A DNA stretch of 64,000 bases from Ostrinia nubilalis (GCF_963855985.1 NC_087117.1:7327001-7391000); one strand, 5' to 3'. Shown: positions 25,501 to 31,785, counted from the first letter of the stretch. Notes: generated from the sequence alone by a model not told the origin. A program made the numbers and translations.

Positions 25501-28431
25501 CGCTCCGCTAGACACTACACCGACCTCTGTGCCCGCGCAGCGCGTTGGCGGCGTGCCGGCGGTGGTGCCGCTCCGCTAGCGCCAGCGGAGTGTCGCGCGC
25601 CGCGTCCAGCGCGTCGTGCTCCGCGCCTGCCTTCAGTAGCGTTTTGATGTTGTCCACGTGGCCTCGCTCCGCAGCTATGTGGAGCGCCGTCTGCGGAGAA
25701 ATACGGTTTTGGAGTTTCTGGCTTTTACGCAGAGTGCTACCGTCTTTCTAAACCTTTGTTGATGATGTAAGTTGGCAAGTCGAAAGTCTGGTCGCGCGTA
25801 ACTATATTGCTGTCGCGCTCGCACACTCACTGCTGCCACCCGTCGCACAGTCGCGACAGCAATATAATTACGCGCGAGCGATAAGGATAGGTAGCTTGGG
25901 GTCATTGGACGAAATTCTACGTGCTCGGCGACCAGACTATAGGTGTACACACTCCAGATCTCAGTCGAGAGAATGCTAGGTTGCTTAAATAAAAGCCAAC
26001 TTCTTAAGTAACGTTACATTTTTCCCAAAGACAAAACGATTTTACTTTATAAGGGGCTTGCGGAATTCTTCGCTTGCGCAAGCTAAGTCAGCACAGCGCC
26101 ATCTATTGGTAGTTTTACGAACTTTGTTCTTATAAACACTCGTACACAAGGGACTACTCACTGCGTCGCACAGCGCTTGCAGACAGCGGCTGCGGTCCGC
26201 TAAAGCCGCCGCGTGCAGCGCTGTAAGCCACTAGACGAGTCTGAGACAACATATCACCTCTCCTCCCGCCACGTCCTCGGCCCTAGCTTTGGCATCGGTA
26301 CCCGCGTCGCACAGCGCTTGCAGACAGCGGCTGCGATCTGATAGAGCCGACGCGTGCAGCGCTGAAAGACGCTAGACGAGTCTAAAGTCCGGTCGCCGAG
26401 TAGATAGAATTTCATCCAATGACCCCAAGTTACCCATCCTTATGGCTCGCGCGTAATTATATTGCTGTCGCGCTCGCACATTCACTGCGGCCGCCCGTCA
26501 CACAGTTGCGACAGCAATATAAATTAAAAATTAAAATTCATAAAATTCATTTATTTTTGCAAATAGGCTTTAAAAAAGCGCTTTTACACGTCCCAATATT
26601 AACCCTACCACAATAATTATAATTACGCGCGAGCGATAAGGATGGGTAGCTTGGGGTCATTGGACAAAATTCTACGTGCTCAGAGACCGGGCTTTAGACG
26701 GGCCTAGAGACCACATTACCTCTCCCCCCGCTACGTCCTCGGCCCTAGCGTTGACATCGGCTCCCGCGTCGCACAGCGCTTGCAGACAGCGGCTGCGGTC
26801 TGCCAAGGCAGCGCGAGCAGCGCTGAAAGACGCTAGACGAGTCTAAACTCCGGTCGCCGAACAGATAGAATTTCATCCAATGACCCCAAGTTACCTATCC
26901 TTATCGCTCGCGCGTAATTATATTGCTGTCGCGCTCGCACATTCACTGCGGCCGCCCTTCACACAGTTGCGACACCAATAAGCGATAAGGATGCGTAACT
27001 TGGGGTCATTAGATGAAATTCTATGTGCTCGGCGACCGGACTTTAGAAATCACGTTACCTCTCCTCCCGCTACATCCTCGGCCCTAGCGTTGACATCGGC
27101 TCCCGCGTCGCACAGCGCTTGAAGACAGCGGCTGCGGTCCGCTAAAGCCGCCGCATGCAGCGCAGTCCTGCTGCGGGCATCGCGCGCGTCGACGTCCGCT
27201 CCGTTTGCGATCAGCTCTTGTAGGAGCTCGACGTTGTCCCATAGTGCTGCCTGGAAGAACAAATGAAGAAGGATGCCTATGAATTAACTAATTAGTTGAG
27301 GCTGACAATAGTGACTGAGTTTCTTGCGCTGCTTCTTCTCAGCACTGGCCCATTTATTGTCCTGAAGCAGTGGTAGGGTTAATACTGGGACGTGTAAAAG
27401 TGCTTTTTAAAAGCCTACTTGCATATTTGAGTTTTATGAGGTTTTTATGAGTTTTCTTTAGGTTATTCAAACTGTAATGAAAACTAATAAAAAGTTTTCT
27501 AATAAGAATTCTTAATTTGGGCACACAATTGCTAAATGTTTTATTTTAACCACTACCTACTAATAACTTATAACTATAATTTCGTACTGCCTACTCTATT
27601 CTCAGGTTGGCCCTAAGGTTGGCTAGAGGAGAGTGCCGAATGGCATTAAATTCGCCTTATTAACTATAATTTACGTGTATATGTTATTTATTTATTGGAA
27701 TTACTGTTCAGTAACCAATAAGTTAATGAATAAATAATGGATTTTTTTCATCACACTAATTATTAACATGGAAGCTATTTATAAAAATTAATTTTACCAA
27801 TGAGGTTATTTGCCAAAGTTAATTATTTTTTAAGTAGTTTCATTTGTACTTTTCAAGCTCTTTGTTTCTAAGTAACAACTTCATGTAATTTTATTCAAGT
27901 GTAACACTTGCATAACATGATGATTCATAAATTGAGCAGTAATGGCGCAAGTGATAACTTGGCAAGGATGAACTCATTTGCTATAGTCATTATCTATCAC
28001 TTAGAGACCTTGAAATGGAGGTCTTATTGAAGAACTAACAACAAATAAAAACAACTTGTTGTTTACTTTTTTAACTAGCTTCTGGAGTGTTCTTCATGTT
28101 ACAAATATTATCTTATTATTTATTTATTATCTTACTTCATGTAACAAAATATTAACTTAATCCAATAAGACTAATAAGAATTGCATGTTGAGTCAGTCTC
28201 AAGAATTTACAAATAAACGAAACTAAATGATGTGAAACTAAAATAGCCCACTTGTGACATCTCGCATGCATTGCGACACTAATACACTCGAAGATTTCAC
28301 ACACTCACCGCACACAATCAGATTTTTTTGTTCTTATTGACCAAAATTTTTACGAAGTTTAAACTACCGCAAAATCTTACCTGATGCAGTAAACGGCCTT
28401 GGAAGTTGTCTTCATCCGGGGAAAGGTCCAT
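1334..28431 (-). CDS. Lrrk: Lrrk-type kinase, N-terminal ankyrin-repeat part (multi-exon, 3' part off the left edge)
   Basis: Roco-family protein kinase gene; LRRK proteins combine ankyrin repeats, leucine-rich repeats, a Roc GTPase-COR unit and a kinase, and act on membranes and vesicle traffic. Only the ankyrin part is here. Exons in order of transcription: 28381-28431, 27059-27250, 25525-25690, 7972-about 8134, 7043-7202, 5952-6117, 4705-4820, 3813-3987, 3313-3423, 1334-1501, and perhaps 57-135. Splice phases agree at every junction except between exons 3 and 4. The joined product has ankyrin signatures such as SRTALHAAALADRSRCLQAL, TALHIAAERGHVDNIKTLL, NTLLYVASEAGHTAVVAALL, YGPLYAAAYHGHLDIAKLLL, LPLHAACIGAHAPLVALLLE and QTALYIACSLGSMPVVEVLL. 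Order and spacing fit what I recall of insect Lrrk. Because the LRR, Roc and kinase exons are absent, another large ankyrin protein is possible. Confidence 0.72.
1552..2192. mobile_element. Fold-back MITE, family A, split by a later insertion
   Basis: Inverted arms begin AGTCCGGTCGCGGAGCACGT and end in its complement near 2192. The arms share the blocks ATGACCCC..AGCTACCCATCC and TTATCGCTCGCGCGTAATTA. About 400 bases (roughly 1651-2055), rich in CTCGAG motifs and ending in AATAAATAAATA, interrupt the middle. Other copies: 25782-25941, 26382-26697, 26843-27046, 38690-38900, 40564-40790. Confidence 0.8.
2502..2894. mobile_element. Fold-back MITE, family G
   Basis: ACAGTGTGTTTGGGATATGG at the left and its near-perfect complement at the right end. 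The arms run about 90 bases, through AATTTAAGGCGATGT and ATCGACAAAAATGCC. The centre is AT-rich. It lies in the Lrrk intron between exons 9 and 10. Confidence 0.8.
2907..3262. mobile_element. Fold-back MITE, family H
   Basis: The left arm AGACTAAGAGCTAGTGAACG...TACGTCATTT is mirrored at 3215-3262. It abuts family G with only about 12 bases between them. No coding capacity. Confidence 0.78.
3313..3423 (-). CDS. Lrrk: Lrrk exon 9 (linker)
   Basis: 37 codons, SPPAPAVEAARVLSPQRGIS through LGIHAIVTKLTGGGSKQ. The acceptor is TTTTGTCCCCAG and the donor GTGAGT. Phase 0 on both sides. Open frames on the other strand here are shadows. Confidence 0.7.
3600..3780 (-). repeat. Partial copies of Lrrk exon 8
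   Basis: 3673-3780 repeats the last 108 bases of exon 8 (3813-3920), including its GTGAGA-like donor. Differences include GCAAGC-for-GAGCAGG changes. A further stub with the donor side only sits at about 3602-3620. They lie downstream of the exon on the transcribed strand. Confidence 0.72.
3813..3987 (-). CDS. Lrrk: Lrrk exon 8
   Basis: Encodes DESGKWQYKAAFDVNASDVS, then the ankyrin repeat GQTALYIACSLGSMPVVEVL, and ends PPADAAAT. The acceptor is TTTCTCTTTCCAG and the donor GTGAGA. The phase agrees with exon 7 (split Thr codon). A copy of its 3' 108 bases lies at 3673-3780. Confidence 0.78.
4465..4671. mobile_element. Fold-back MITE, family F
   Basis: Arms of about 60 bases: AGAGTAAATACAAATGAGTA...CGAGCGCGGTTTGTATG at 4465-4525, and the complement at 4612-4671. 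The loop is short and GC-rich. Confidence 0.82.
4705..4820 (-). CDS. Lrrk: Lrrk exon 7
   Basis: Encodes QETVEKWLPLHAACIGAHAP followed by LVALLLEHPYPEDVLNTY. The acceptor is GTTGTTCCAG and the donor GTGAGT. 116 bases, phase 0 in and phase 2 out. The TVEKWLPLHAAC block is the most LRRK-like stretch I recognise here. Confidence 0.78.
4840..5140. repeat. LINE/SINE tail and a decayed inverted repeat
   Basis: 4845-4925 carries the tail GTCACTTACCATCAGGTGAG...TTCCTCGTTGTGGAT, also seen at 10010-10065, 18405-18500 (inverted) and 44400-44515. Then 4937-4975 (ATCAACGCGGAAAGGGATCG) is loosely mirrored at 5095-5132. The rest of 5141-5565 shows nothing I recognise. Confidence 0.5.
5568..5735 (-). repeat. 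Partial copies of Lrrk exon 6
   Basis: 5568-5672 repeats the 3' part of exon 6 (the block coding YGPLYAAAYHGHLDIAKLLL) with a GTCAGT donor. 5704-5735 repeats only the last dozen codons with the donor. Both lie downstream of exon 6 on the transcribed strand and have indels that disturb the frame. Confidence 0.72.
5952..6117 (-). CDS. Lrrk: Lrrk exon 6 (two ankyrin repeats)
   Basis: Encodes ASEAGHTAVVAALLEAGADG and YGPLYAAAYHGHLDIAKLLL, ending QHFPRAAQ. The acceptor is TTATTATCCAG and the donor GTTGGT. 166 bases, leaving in phase 0. A partial copy of the 3' part with donor lies at 5568-5672, and a shorter piece at 5704-5735. Confidence 0.78.
6614..7023. mobile_element. GGTTAC-rich hAT-like MITE
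   Basis: AGGGATGTTATGGATAT at the left and ATATCCATAACATCCCT at the right. The interior is full of GGTTACGGTTACGGATAT-type motifs on both strands. It is the same family as 46488-46907 and 57535-58098, whose 8-base target duplications place it with hAT elements. A mini version lies at 11823-11924. Confidence 0.78.
7043..7202 (-). CDS. Lrrk: Lrrk exon 5
   Basis: After TTGTCACCAG the frame reads DALERERLSQHAALRELVSR, then NLTPGGANTLLYV. The donor is GTGAGT (7037-7042). At 160 bases it enters in phase 1 and leaves in phase 2, so the last Val codon is split with exon 6. The SPGG/TPGG-NTLLY stretch starts the second ankyrin block. Confidence 0.75.
7305..7385 (-). mobile_element. RTE-type LINE 3' end fragment
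   Basis: CGTTCGTTCGTTTCAGCCAA followed by GACGTCCACTGCTGGAC..AAGGC is the antisense of the VQQW coding end and tail of RTE elements found elsewhere in the window (for example 37140-37160). Similar stubs: 10790-10825, 22965-23030, 31063-31110. Confidence 0.6.
7621..7785 (-). repeat. Two decayed copies of the Lrrk exon 4 3' end
   Basis: About 7621-7665 and 7736-7785 both read TACCTACCTCCAG.. followed by a block resembling the last 45 bases of exon 4 (7967-8015), including its donor. They lie downstream of exon 4 on the transcribed strand. Confidence 0.6.
7972..8134 (-). CDS. Lrrk: Lrrk exon 4 (linker after the first ankyrin block); 5' boundary unresolved
   Basis: Open frame from MLQRFREAAHEARARSRAQS to the end DVADPWATG, with a GTGGGT donor at 7966-7971. 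It ends in phase 1 and joins in frame to exon 5 (G plus AC gives Asp). No AG acceptor with a pyrimidine tract precedes it, and a TAA lies in frame just upstream of the Met. The start may therefore be a hidden acceptor at one of the internal AGs, an alternative first exon, or a decayed boundary. An Arg/Ala-rich helix is predicted. Confidence 0.55.
9266..9456. repeat. Dispersed repeat, family B
   Basis: GGTGACTGAGTGACTGACAT...ACGGATCGGGCTGAAATT...CTAAGGGGGTAAACGGGATC. Closely related copies lie at 12146-12333 and 19321-19517, and an inverted stub at 59765-59812. It looks like a LINE or SINE 3' body. Confidence 0.65.
10228..10306 (+). mobile_element. SINE tail fragment
   Basis: AGCTAGCACCCATAACACAA through GGGGCTAGATG and TTGTCCAAAGATATAAAA matches the 3' tail of the SINE at 40853-41108. 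An inverted copy lies at 50254-50372. Confidence 0.65.
10355..10400 (+). repeat. (ATGAAT)n microsatellite
   Basis: About eight perfect hexamer units of ATGAAT directly after an AATAAATG tail, probably grown from the end of an element. Confidence 0.9.
11823..11924. mobile_element. Mini GGTTAC-rich MITE
   Basis: A 100-base palindromic version of the hAT-like family: AGAGATGTTATGGATATCCG at the left and the mirrored CATATCCATCACATCTCT at the right. Most of the interior is deleted. Confidence 0.7.
12146..12420. repeat. Dispersed repeat B followed by an RTE LINE tail
   Basis: 12146-12333 is a copy of family B. 12370-12420 reads GGGGGAGGCCTTTGTTCAGC followed by AGTGGATGTCC and a GATGATGATG tail, the 3' end of an RTE-type LINE. 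Confidence 0.6.
14690..14905 (+). mobile_element. LINE 3' end fragment (RTE-like C-terminus)
   Basis: Codes for IMRVAGENWLDLAQDRKKWS, then GMEEAFAHTGVPQERRQM before a stop. This is the usual C-terminal pattern R-V-A-G-x-x-W-x-x-x-A-x-D-R-x-x-W-x-x-x-E-E-A. An AATAAAAG signal and a TTTATTTATTTA end follow. Upstream 14534-14690 is open but not identified. Confidence 0.6.
16645..16760 (+). mobile_element. tRNA-derived SINE head
   Basis: GCCACAATAGCTGAACGG carries an A-box-like start and CGCGGGTTCGAGCCCC is a B box, with a CGA (Ser-like) triplet in the anticodon position. The acceptor arm and lengths do not give a clean cloverleaf, so I call it a SINE head rather than a working tRNA gene. Confidence 0.55.
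17056..18160. repeat. Fold-back element containing a 154-bp tandem array
   Basis: The outer ends are mirrored: AAGGACATCATCCATTTTGG at the left and ..GTGGATGATGTCCTTTG at the right. Between them the inner arm (CTCAAATACTCGACGCACAG through the ATTTTGAACAAAAAATGTAT block) repeats with starts of TCGACGCA at 17401, 17555, 17709, 17863 and 18019, that is 154-156 bases per unit. Units differ by a few substitutions and poly-T length. Small open frames here are non-coding. Confidence 0.82.
18338..18500. mobile_element. SINE head joined to an inverted LINE/SINE tail
   Basis: 18338-18402 has tRNA-like boxes (TGGTTTAGTAGTAAGACC and GGTTCGATTCCC). It is followed directly by the complement of the tail that ends TTCCTCGTTGTGGATAAA elsewhere. 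A second tRNA-like head lies antisense at 18640-18735 (GGGAATCGAACCCGGGACC). Confidence 0.6.
18853..19312. mobile_element. Fold-back MITE, family P (TA target)
   Basis: ACAGGGTGGAATTTTGTAAT at the left and the mirrored ATTACAAAATTCCACCCTGT at the right, with arms of about 115 bases. Flanked by TAT/TATA. The interior includes CACACCCGGGAATCGAACC, a piece of a tRNA B-box. Confidence 0.82.
22779..22885 (+). CDS. Orphan first exon with a THAP-type zinc-finger start
   Basis: ATG opens MDIKRKKYYCAAFGCLNSKI, then NLQDLSFFSLPKDAE, followed by AG and a GTATGT donor. The C-x4-C pair, the aromatic pair and the F-x-x-L/P-K-D-x-x-R pattern are those of the N-terminal half of a THAP (C2CH) DNA-binding finger; the later Trp, Cys and His would be in the next exon. 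A GC-rich stretch at 22630-22740 with TATTATATCAGT could be its promoter. No second exon is found downstream before the repeats at 22960. It may be a decayed THAP transposon or host gene start. It sits antisense inside a Lrrk intron. Confidence 0.6.
23327..23530 (+). mobile_element. Common dispersed element (CCCGCGGCTTCGCCCGC family)
   Basis: Starts GCTTTTCGCCCGCGGCTTCG and continues GCGTCCCTGTTTTAAAAACC, AATTTCATCAAAATCGGTTC, ending in CAGACAGACAGA and TTATAATATTAGTA. The family also begins at 58749 and at 63968 (cut by the window edge). Confidence 0.7.
23785..24235 (+). mobile_element. Jockey/CR1-like LINE 3' end fragment
   Basis: Codes for TRQHFHPHHSDGWQSTTVRF and SKNFLPRSTKLWNGL, then after a short insertion VFPDGYDLQAFKKRAYLHLK and GRQR. 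This is the usual C-terminus of Jockey/CR1-type reverse transcriptases. It ends TCAAGTGATCTGTCTGCTCG with a poly-A. An inverted copy of the tail (TTATGTGACAGGAGGCAAAC) interrupts it at about 24017-24052. Confidence 0.65.
24254..25604. repeat. 134-bp GC-rich tandem array derived from Lrrk exon 3
   Basis: Ten units start with TTCAGTAGCGTCTCGATGTC at 24254, 24399, 24533, 24667, 24801, 24935, 25069, 25203, 25337 and 25471. The first is 11 bases longer through a duplicated GCCGGCGGCGT; the rest are exactly 134. Units differ mainly at one A/G position (ACACCGACC or ACGCCGACC). Read on the minus strand each unit is exon 3 from about D-I-E-T-L-L-K-A-G through ALREHR, lacking 27 bases, then a GTCGGT donor-like site and a TAG. 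The period is not a multiple of three. The overlapping plus-strand open frames are artefacts. Confidence 0.9.
25525..25690 (-). CDS. Lrrk: Lrrk exon 3 (ankyrin repeat)
   Basis: Starts after TTTCTCCGCAG with TALHIAAERGHVDNIKTLL and runs through DTPLALAERHHRRHAANALR. The proposed donor is the weak GTCGGT site below 25525, giving 166 bases and phase 1. It is the parent of the 134-bp array next to it. The true exon keeps nine codons (HDALDAARD) that every array unit lacks. The 3' end is uncertain because the phase does not match exon 4. Confidence 0.6.
25782..25941. mobile_element. MITE family A copy, internally shortened
   Basis: AAAGTCTGGTCGCGCGTAAC at the left and GGCGACCAGACT at the right, with the left arm partly deleted. 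Lies between exon 3 and the exon-2 copies. Confidence 0.7.
26160..27046 (-). repeat. Exon 2 partial copies plus MITE A, duplicated together
   Basis: Copies of the 3' half of Lrrk exon 2 lie at about 26160-26243 (no donor), 26255-26372 (donor kept) and 26707-26832 (donor kept). Each carries the GCGTCGCACAGCGCTTG block. The second and third are followed by the same junction (GACGCTAGACGAGTCTAAA) and a family A MITE (26382-26697 and 26843-27046), so exon piece and MITE were duplicated as one unit. The 26382 MITE also holds a LINE tail insertion at about 26520-26625. Confidence 0.75.
27059..27250 (-). CDS. Lrrk: Lrrk exon 2 (first ankyrin repeats)
   Basis: Exactly 64 codons from AALWDNVELLQELIANGADV to DVAGGE. 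The acceptor is TTCTTCCAG and the donor GTAACG. It has two ankyrin-type helices, with the TALHAAA core and GADVNAR turn. Three partial copies of its 3' half lie just downstream at 26160-26830. Confidence 0.75.
27251..28380 (-). other. Lrrk intron 1
   Basis: 27370-27440 holds an antisense LINE tail (GGACGTGTAAAAGTGCTTTT), related to those at 4020-4070 and 26570-26600. The remaining AT-rich sequence shows nothing I can name. Confidence 0.5.
28381..28431 (-). CDS. Lrrk: Lrrk exon 1 (start codon)
   Basis: Encodes MDLSPDEDNFQGRLLHQ. The ATG is at 28429-28431 (CAT on the plus strand) and a GTAAGA donor follows at 28375-28380. The exon ends in phase 0 and joins directly to AALWDNVELL of exon 2. The exon is only 51 bases. 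Confidence 0.75.
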
Positions 28432-29180
28432 TTTACTCACTTTCTATCAATGTTCATGGCAAAATAAAACATTTCCGAGCGAAATAATCGCTGAAGCGTT
28501 GCGAATAATACTCCACCAAATAACTTTGAAAAAATCCATAATACTACACTCAAGTCTTGAAAAATCGCTCAATTAAGACAAGCGACGTAATTCTACGCTT
28601 AAATATTCACATTTAAATGCATTTATTTAGAGAAAACAGCATTTATTTCCACTAAATTCAACTATTGATTTGAAACACCAATATTTTATGAAATGACAGC
28701 TGCTTGCCCGTCCCGTCACAGATAATGAAACCAAAGTTTTTGTCCGATCAGCTGTATTGTGCTTTATTCCGTGTAAAGGAATATTTTGTGATAAAATTAA
28801 TTTCCTATGATTTTAAAGATTATTCAAATTCTATTAGATTTAAAATCTCAATTTACTTAGAAAACATTATTTTGACAAGAACTTAGAAGGTAGGTATTAA
28901 AAATATTAAGGGAAGGAATTTTATTTTTTAAGATGCGGGTAGGATAACTTTTCAGAGCCCCGATTACGGTAACTTTTAACGTTTCCAATCCAGACACGCT
29001 TCTCGATTCTGCGATACGATTGGTCAAAACAGCTGACGTACGCTGTTGAACGACCAATCGTATCGCAGAATCGAGAAGCGTGTCGGGATTGGAAACGTTA
29101 AAAATTACCGTAATCGGGGCTCTGAATATTTTTAGAAAACTTTGAGTTATATAGTTGTAATCCTTACAAGAAGTTTTAAA
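28432..29180. promoter_or_regulatory. Divergent intergenic region between Lrrk and the 436-residue protein gene
   Basis: 749 bases separate the two start codons, which point away from each other, so both promoters should lie here. No clear TATA box is seen. The right half is occupied by the fold-back element at 28953-29124. Confidence 0.5.
28953..29124. mobile_element. Fold-back MITE, family N
   Basis: Arms of about 80 bases, from CAGAGCCCCGATTACGGTAA and ACGCTTCTCGATTCTGCGAT to their complements, around a short GCTGACGTACGCTG loop. It ends 56 bases before the start codon at 29181. Confidence 0.85.
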
Positions 29181-29259
29181 ATGTGGCGGAGTAATTATCA
29201 CGAAGACTGGGAACGGAGGAAATCATATTTGATTCGTAGCCTCTTTCAAGATATTCCAG
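29181..29259 (+). CDS. 436-residue protein gene, exon 1
   Basis: 26 codons plus one base, ending SLFQDIP. The donor GTACAA at 29260 is acceptable. The ATG is the first in frame and lies 56 bases after a MITE. Confidence 0.7.
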
Positions 29260-31785
29260 GTACAAATCTAACCCTCGAATGTTCATTGAGATTTTAACAC
29301 GTTGAGTGCGAAACCAGGTCTATAGACCTTGTGTACGTCTCGCTTACCGTGCGGCTAAGAAAATTATAGTCTTCCTTGTCGTGCGAAAGGCATAACTTCA
29401 ATTGGGTCCGGTGTAGGAAAGTGATGAATATATATCTATGATGTATTCTTAAAATAGAATCCAATGATGTACCTACCTTAATACCAGGTTTTTAGACCTG
29501 GTACCGCACGGAAGTAATAAAATGTCTTCACAATGCGAAACCAGGTCGAAGCACCTTGTACCCTGCGCACCTGGTACCGCACCCCACGCTAGCTTCGTGC
29601 AGCCAGTGTTGCCTCGCATTCGTAAGAAACGCACAATGTCGACATGGCGTCAAGAGAAACAAACAAAATCAAAACTGCAAATTGATTATAATTTAATTTG
29701 CTACACGATTTATTGCTAATTTAAATAGTTTTTCGTGACAAACATTTGAAGTTGTAACTAAATGTTATTAAATAATATGTTTTCTTTAAATATAGCTTAT
29801 TTAAGTATTTATGCACGCATGTCTTATTTGTAAAATATTTAGACTAAATTATTAAAACATCTTTGTTTGTAACTTTTTTAAATTTTTACTAAAACTTAAT
29901 TAAAACTATCGATATTTGTATTTCACATCCCTAGAATACCCACCAGACTTTCCTACTTCAGTGCGGCACAGGGTGCATAAGCCTTGTATTTTGAATATAG
30001 CTATAATTTTTATACTAAACAAGTTATTCACGAACGCTTTCAGGTGTATGTCAATAAATCCATTATTATTAATATTCAAAGAAAAAAAACACAATATCTA
30101 TTAACATGAAGCCAAAAATAAAATTAATATATCTTAAATATTACAAGGTCTTTAAGCCTTGTGCCGCCACAATGTAAGTTTCAATACCAGGTTTACTGAC
30201 CTTGTACCGAAGGAATGGAAAGTATTAGAAAGTTACTGCCGCAGCAAAGGTGTTAAAAGTATCCTATACCTACTTATTTTTTAACATCTGCTTTTAGTTT
30301 TATCTCCAGTTCCTGAGGATCGAGAATCGCTATACGGTGCAATATCTCCATCAAATGTACCTGAATCGAGACCCTACAGCCCTCTACCTCCTCTTATAAT
30401 TGAAAAGATGCCTGACAAGCATGACCATCCTAAAAGGTTTTATCAGGATTTAGAAAAAAAGATGAAAAAGTTGTATAAAAAACTGTTTTACAACAAAGAA
30501 AGTAGTTCTATTGAAGATTTAATTGAAATATATGCTGATGATTTGGTTCGAAACCTTGAAAATGAAAGCATTTCTACTGTAAAACTATATGAAAACAGAT
30601 CTCAGGAGCATAGTTTTGCTGAAAAGTCACCATCTAATCAAACACCTGGCAAAGATAGAAGCAGGAGCAGGAGTCTAAATGATAGCATAACACCCCCAAG
30701 AAGAAGTAATAGGTCTGATTCTCTACCACAGAGTATTGACAGTAAATCCAGTGAATCAGTTGATCCAACACAAGTCACTACTGTCGTAGAAGTTCATAAT
30801 GAACCGTCAAGTACCCATGATGAAGCAGATCAAACCTTCCAGGATATTTACATGAGCCCTGTATTGGAATGTCATCAAATAGGCTTCAACAAACCGTCGA
30901 ATGAGATACAATGTGACAGCATCAATGACACTAATGGAACAGAAAAAATAGGTTAGTAAGATTTTAAAAAGTTTAAGAAAAATACTTGGTTTCTGAATTG
31001 AGGTTTCCAGCTTAAGTGTGCTTATCTTTCTACTCAAGCAAGGATGAATTTAACATGAAAAGTTCGTTCGTTCGTTCGTTTTCAGCCAAATGACGTCCAC
31101 TGCTGGATAAAAAGTTCATAATATCTTTAAAAGATGAGCACATTCAAGCCAAAAATATCAATCCAGAATGCGAACCTAACTCAAATGTTTTTTTTTTATT
31201 ATTTTAGTTTCCTCAAATGAAGATGCCTCTGAACATACTGATCAATGTAGCTCCAGTGAGAGGTCGCAAATAAGCATCGAAGTCATGCGTAGACAGAATA
31301 TCATATCTCCATCCCTAGGATCCTTGCACAATGAACCAATCAATTCAGCAAGCTCGAAGCATTCCAGCAATAACATAAATACTGAATTACAGAGTAGAAT
31401 ATCTTTACCCGAAGAAAACGTTTCTAGTGAAGATCAACGAAATTTAAGAGAATCTTCCTCATCGTGCACGTCTTTTGATTTTAATCACATTTTGAGCACT
31501 TCTACACCTAAATTGAAGGATAACTCTAAAACGAAAAGGACAAGTTTTAGCAGAAAACGGCCATGCTCACAAAGTGAAGCTTCTGATAAAAGTGAAAATA
31601 ATTCAATCATGGTGACAAAGAGGAAAAAATATGGAAACATGGCTATCCAGACGTCTTTTATCAGTGAAAGTGATATTGATGATGCAATTGATTGGAATCA
31701 GTTGAAAAAAAACTTCTTTGTCGGAATGCCTAAAATTTTTAAGCTTTGTCCCTGCAACGATCATTCCTGCAAAAGTAATTTTTAA
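29181..31785 (+). CDS. Unrecognised 436-residue Ser-rich protein (three exons)
   Basis: Exons 29181-29259, 30298-30951 and 31208-31785 join in phase (1, then 1) to give about 436 residues. The N-terminus is MWRSNYHEDWERRKSYLIRS. Residues about 65-95 form a basic helix (KRFYQDLEKKMKKLYKKL). The middle is Ser/Thr-rich with an RSRSRS piece and is probably disordered. The C-terminus has two blocks that look conserved, MAIQTSF and FFVGMPKIFKLCPCN, and ends in DHSCKSNF, where CPC-x4-C could bind metal. No membrane segment or signal peptide is seen. I do not recognise a family; a nuclear role would be a guess from the basic and RS-like parts. Splice sites are CCAG/GTACAA, CTTTTAG, ATAG/GTTAGT and TTTTAG. 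Confidence 0.75.
29313..30210. repeat. Dispersed short hairpin motif in intron 1
   Basis: A palindromic motif of the form ACCAGGT-TATAG-ACCTTGT-ACCG occurs at about 29313-29337, 29483-29509, 29540-29564, 30143-30167 and 30185-30210, with a weaker one at 29962-29990. Several are followed by a TACCGCAC-like or TGCCGCC-like end. Nothing else is seen in this 1-kb intron. Confidence 0.6.
30298..30951 (+). CDS. 436-residue protein gene, exon 2
   Basis: Starts after CTGCTTTTAG and reads VLSPVPEDRESLYGAISPSN onward. Ends at ATAG before GTTAGT. The frame is open for 217 full codons. Confidence 0.78.
31208..31785 (+). CDS. 436-residue protein gene, exon 3 (stop)
   Basis: Starts after TTATTTTAG in phase 1, with 191 full codons and a TAA stop. 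Ser/Asn-rich, with the conserved-looking C-terminal blocks. Confidence 0.78.

Larger units (their letters stand above)
8135..25524 (-). other. 17-kb Lrrk intron 3: repeat-rich, no confirmed Lrrk exon
   Basis: Between exons 3 and 4 I find MITEs, LINE and SINE pieces, a satellite-like array, the 134-bp array and the orphan THAP exon, listed separately. Stretches 8135-9260, 9460-10225, 10400-11820, 12340-14120, 14910-16380, 19520-20390 and 20540-22560 hold only short AT-rich open frames and decayed repeat pieces. A GC-rich CpG patch at 16380-16510 could be a promoter, but nothing clearly coding follows it. Confidence 0.6.

Noticed and set aside
24254..25604. CRISPR-like array
   Set aside because: Animal DNA; units are contiguous 134-bp repeats with no distinct spacers.
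24228..25751. Nine overlapping 100-codon plus-strand open frames starting MAACRRWCRS
   Set aside because: They repeat every 134 bases because of the tandem array and are antisense to the Lrrk exon; open by composition, not coding.
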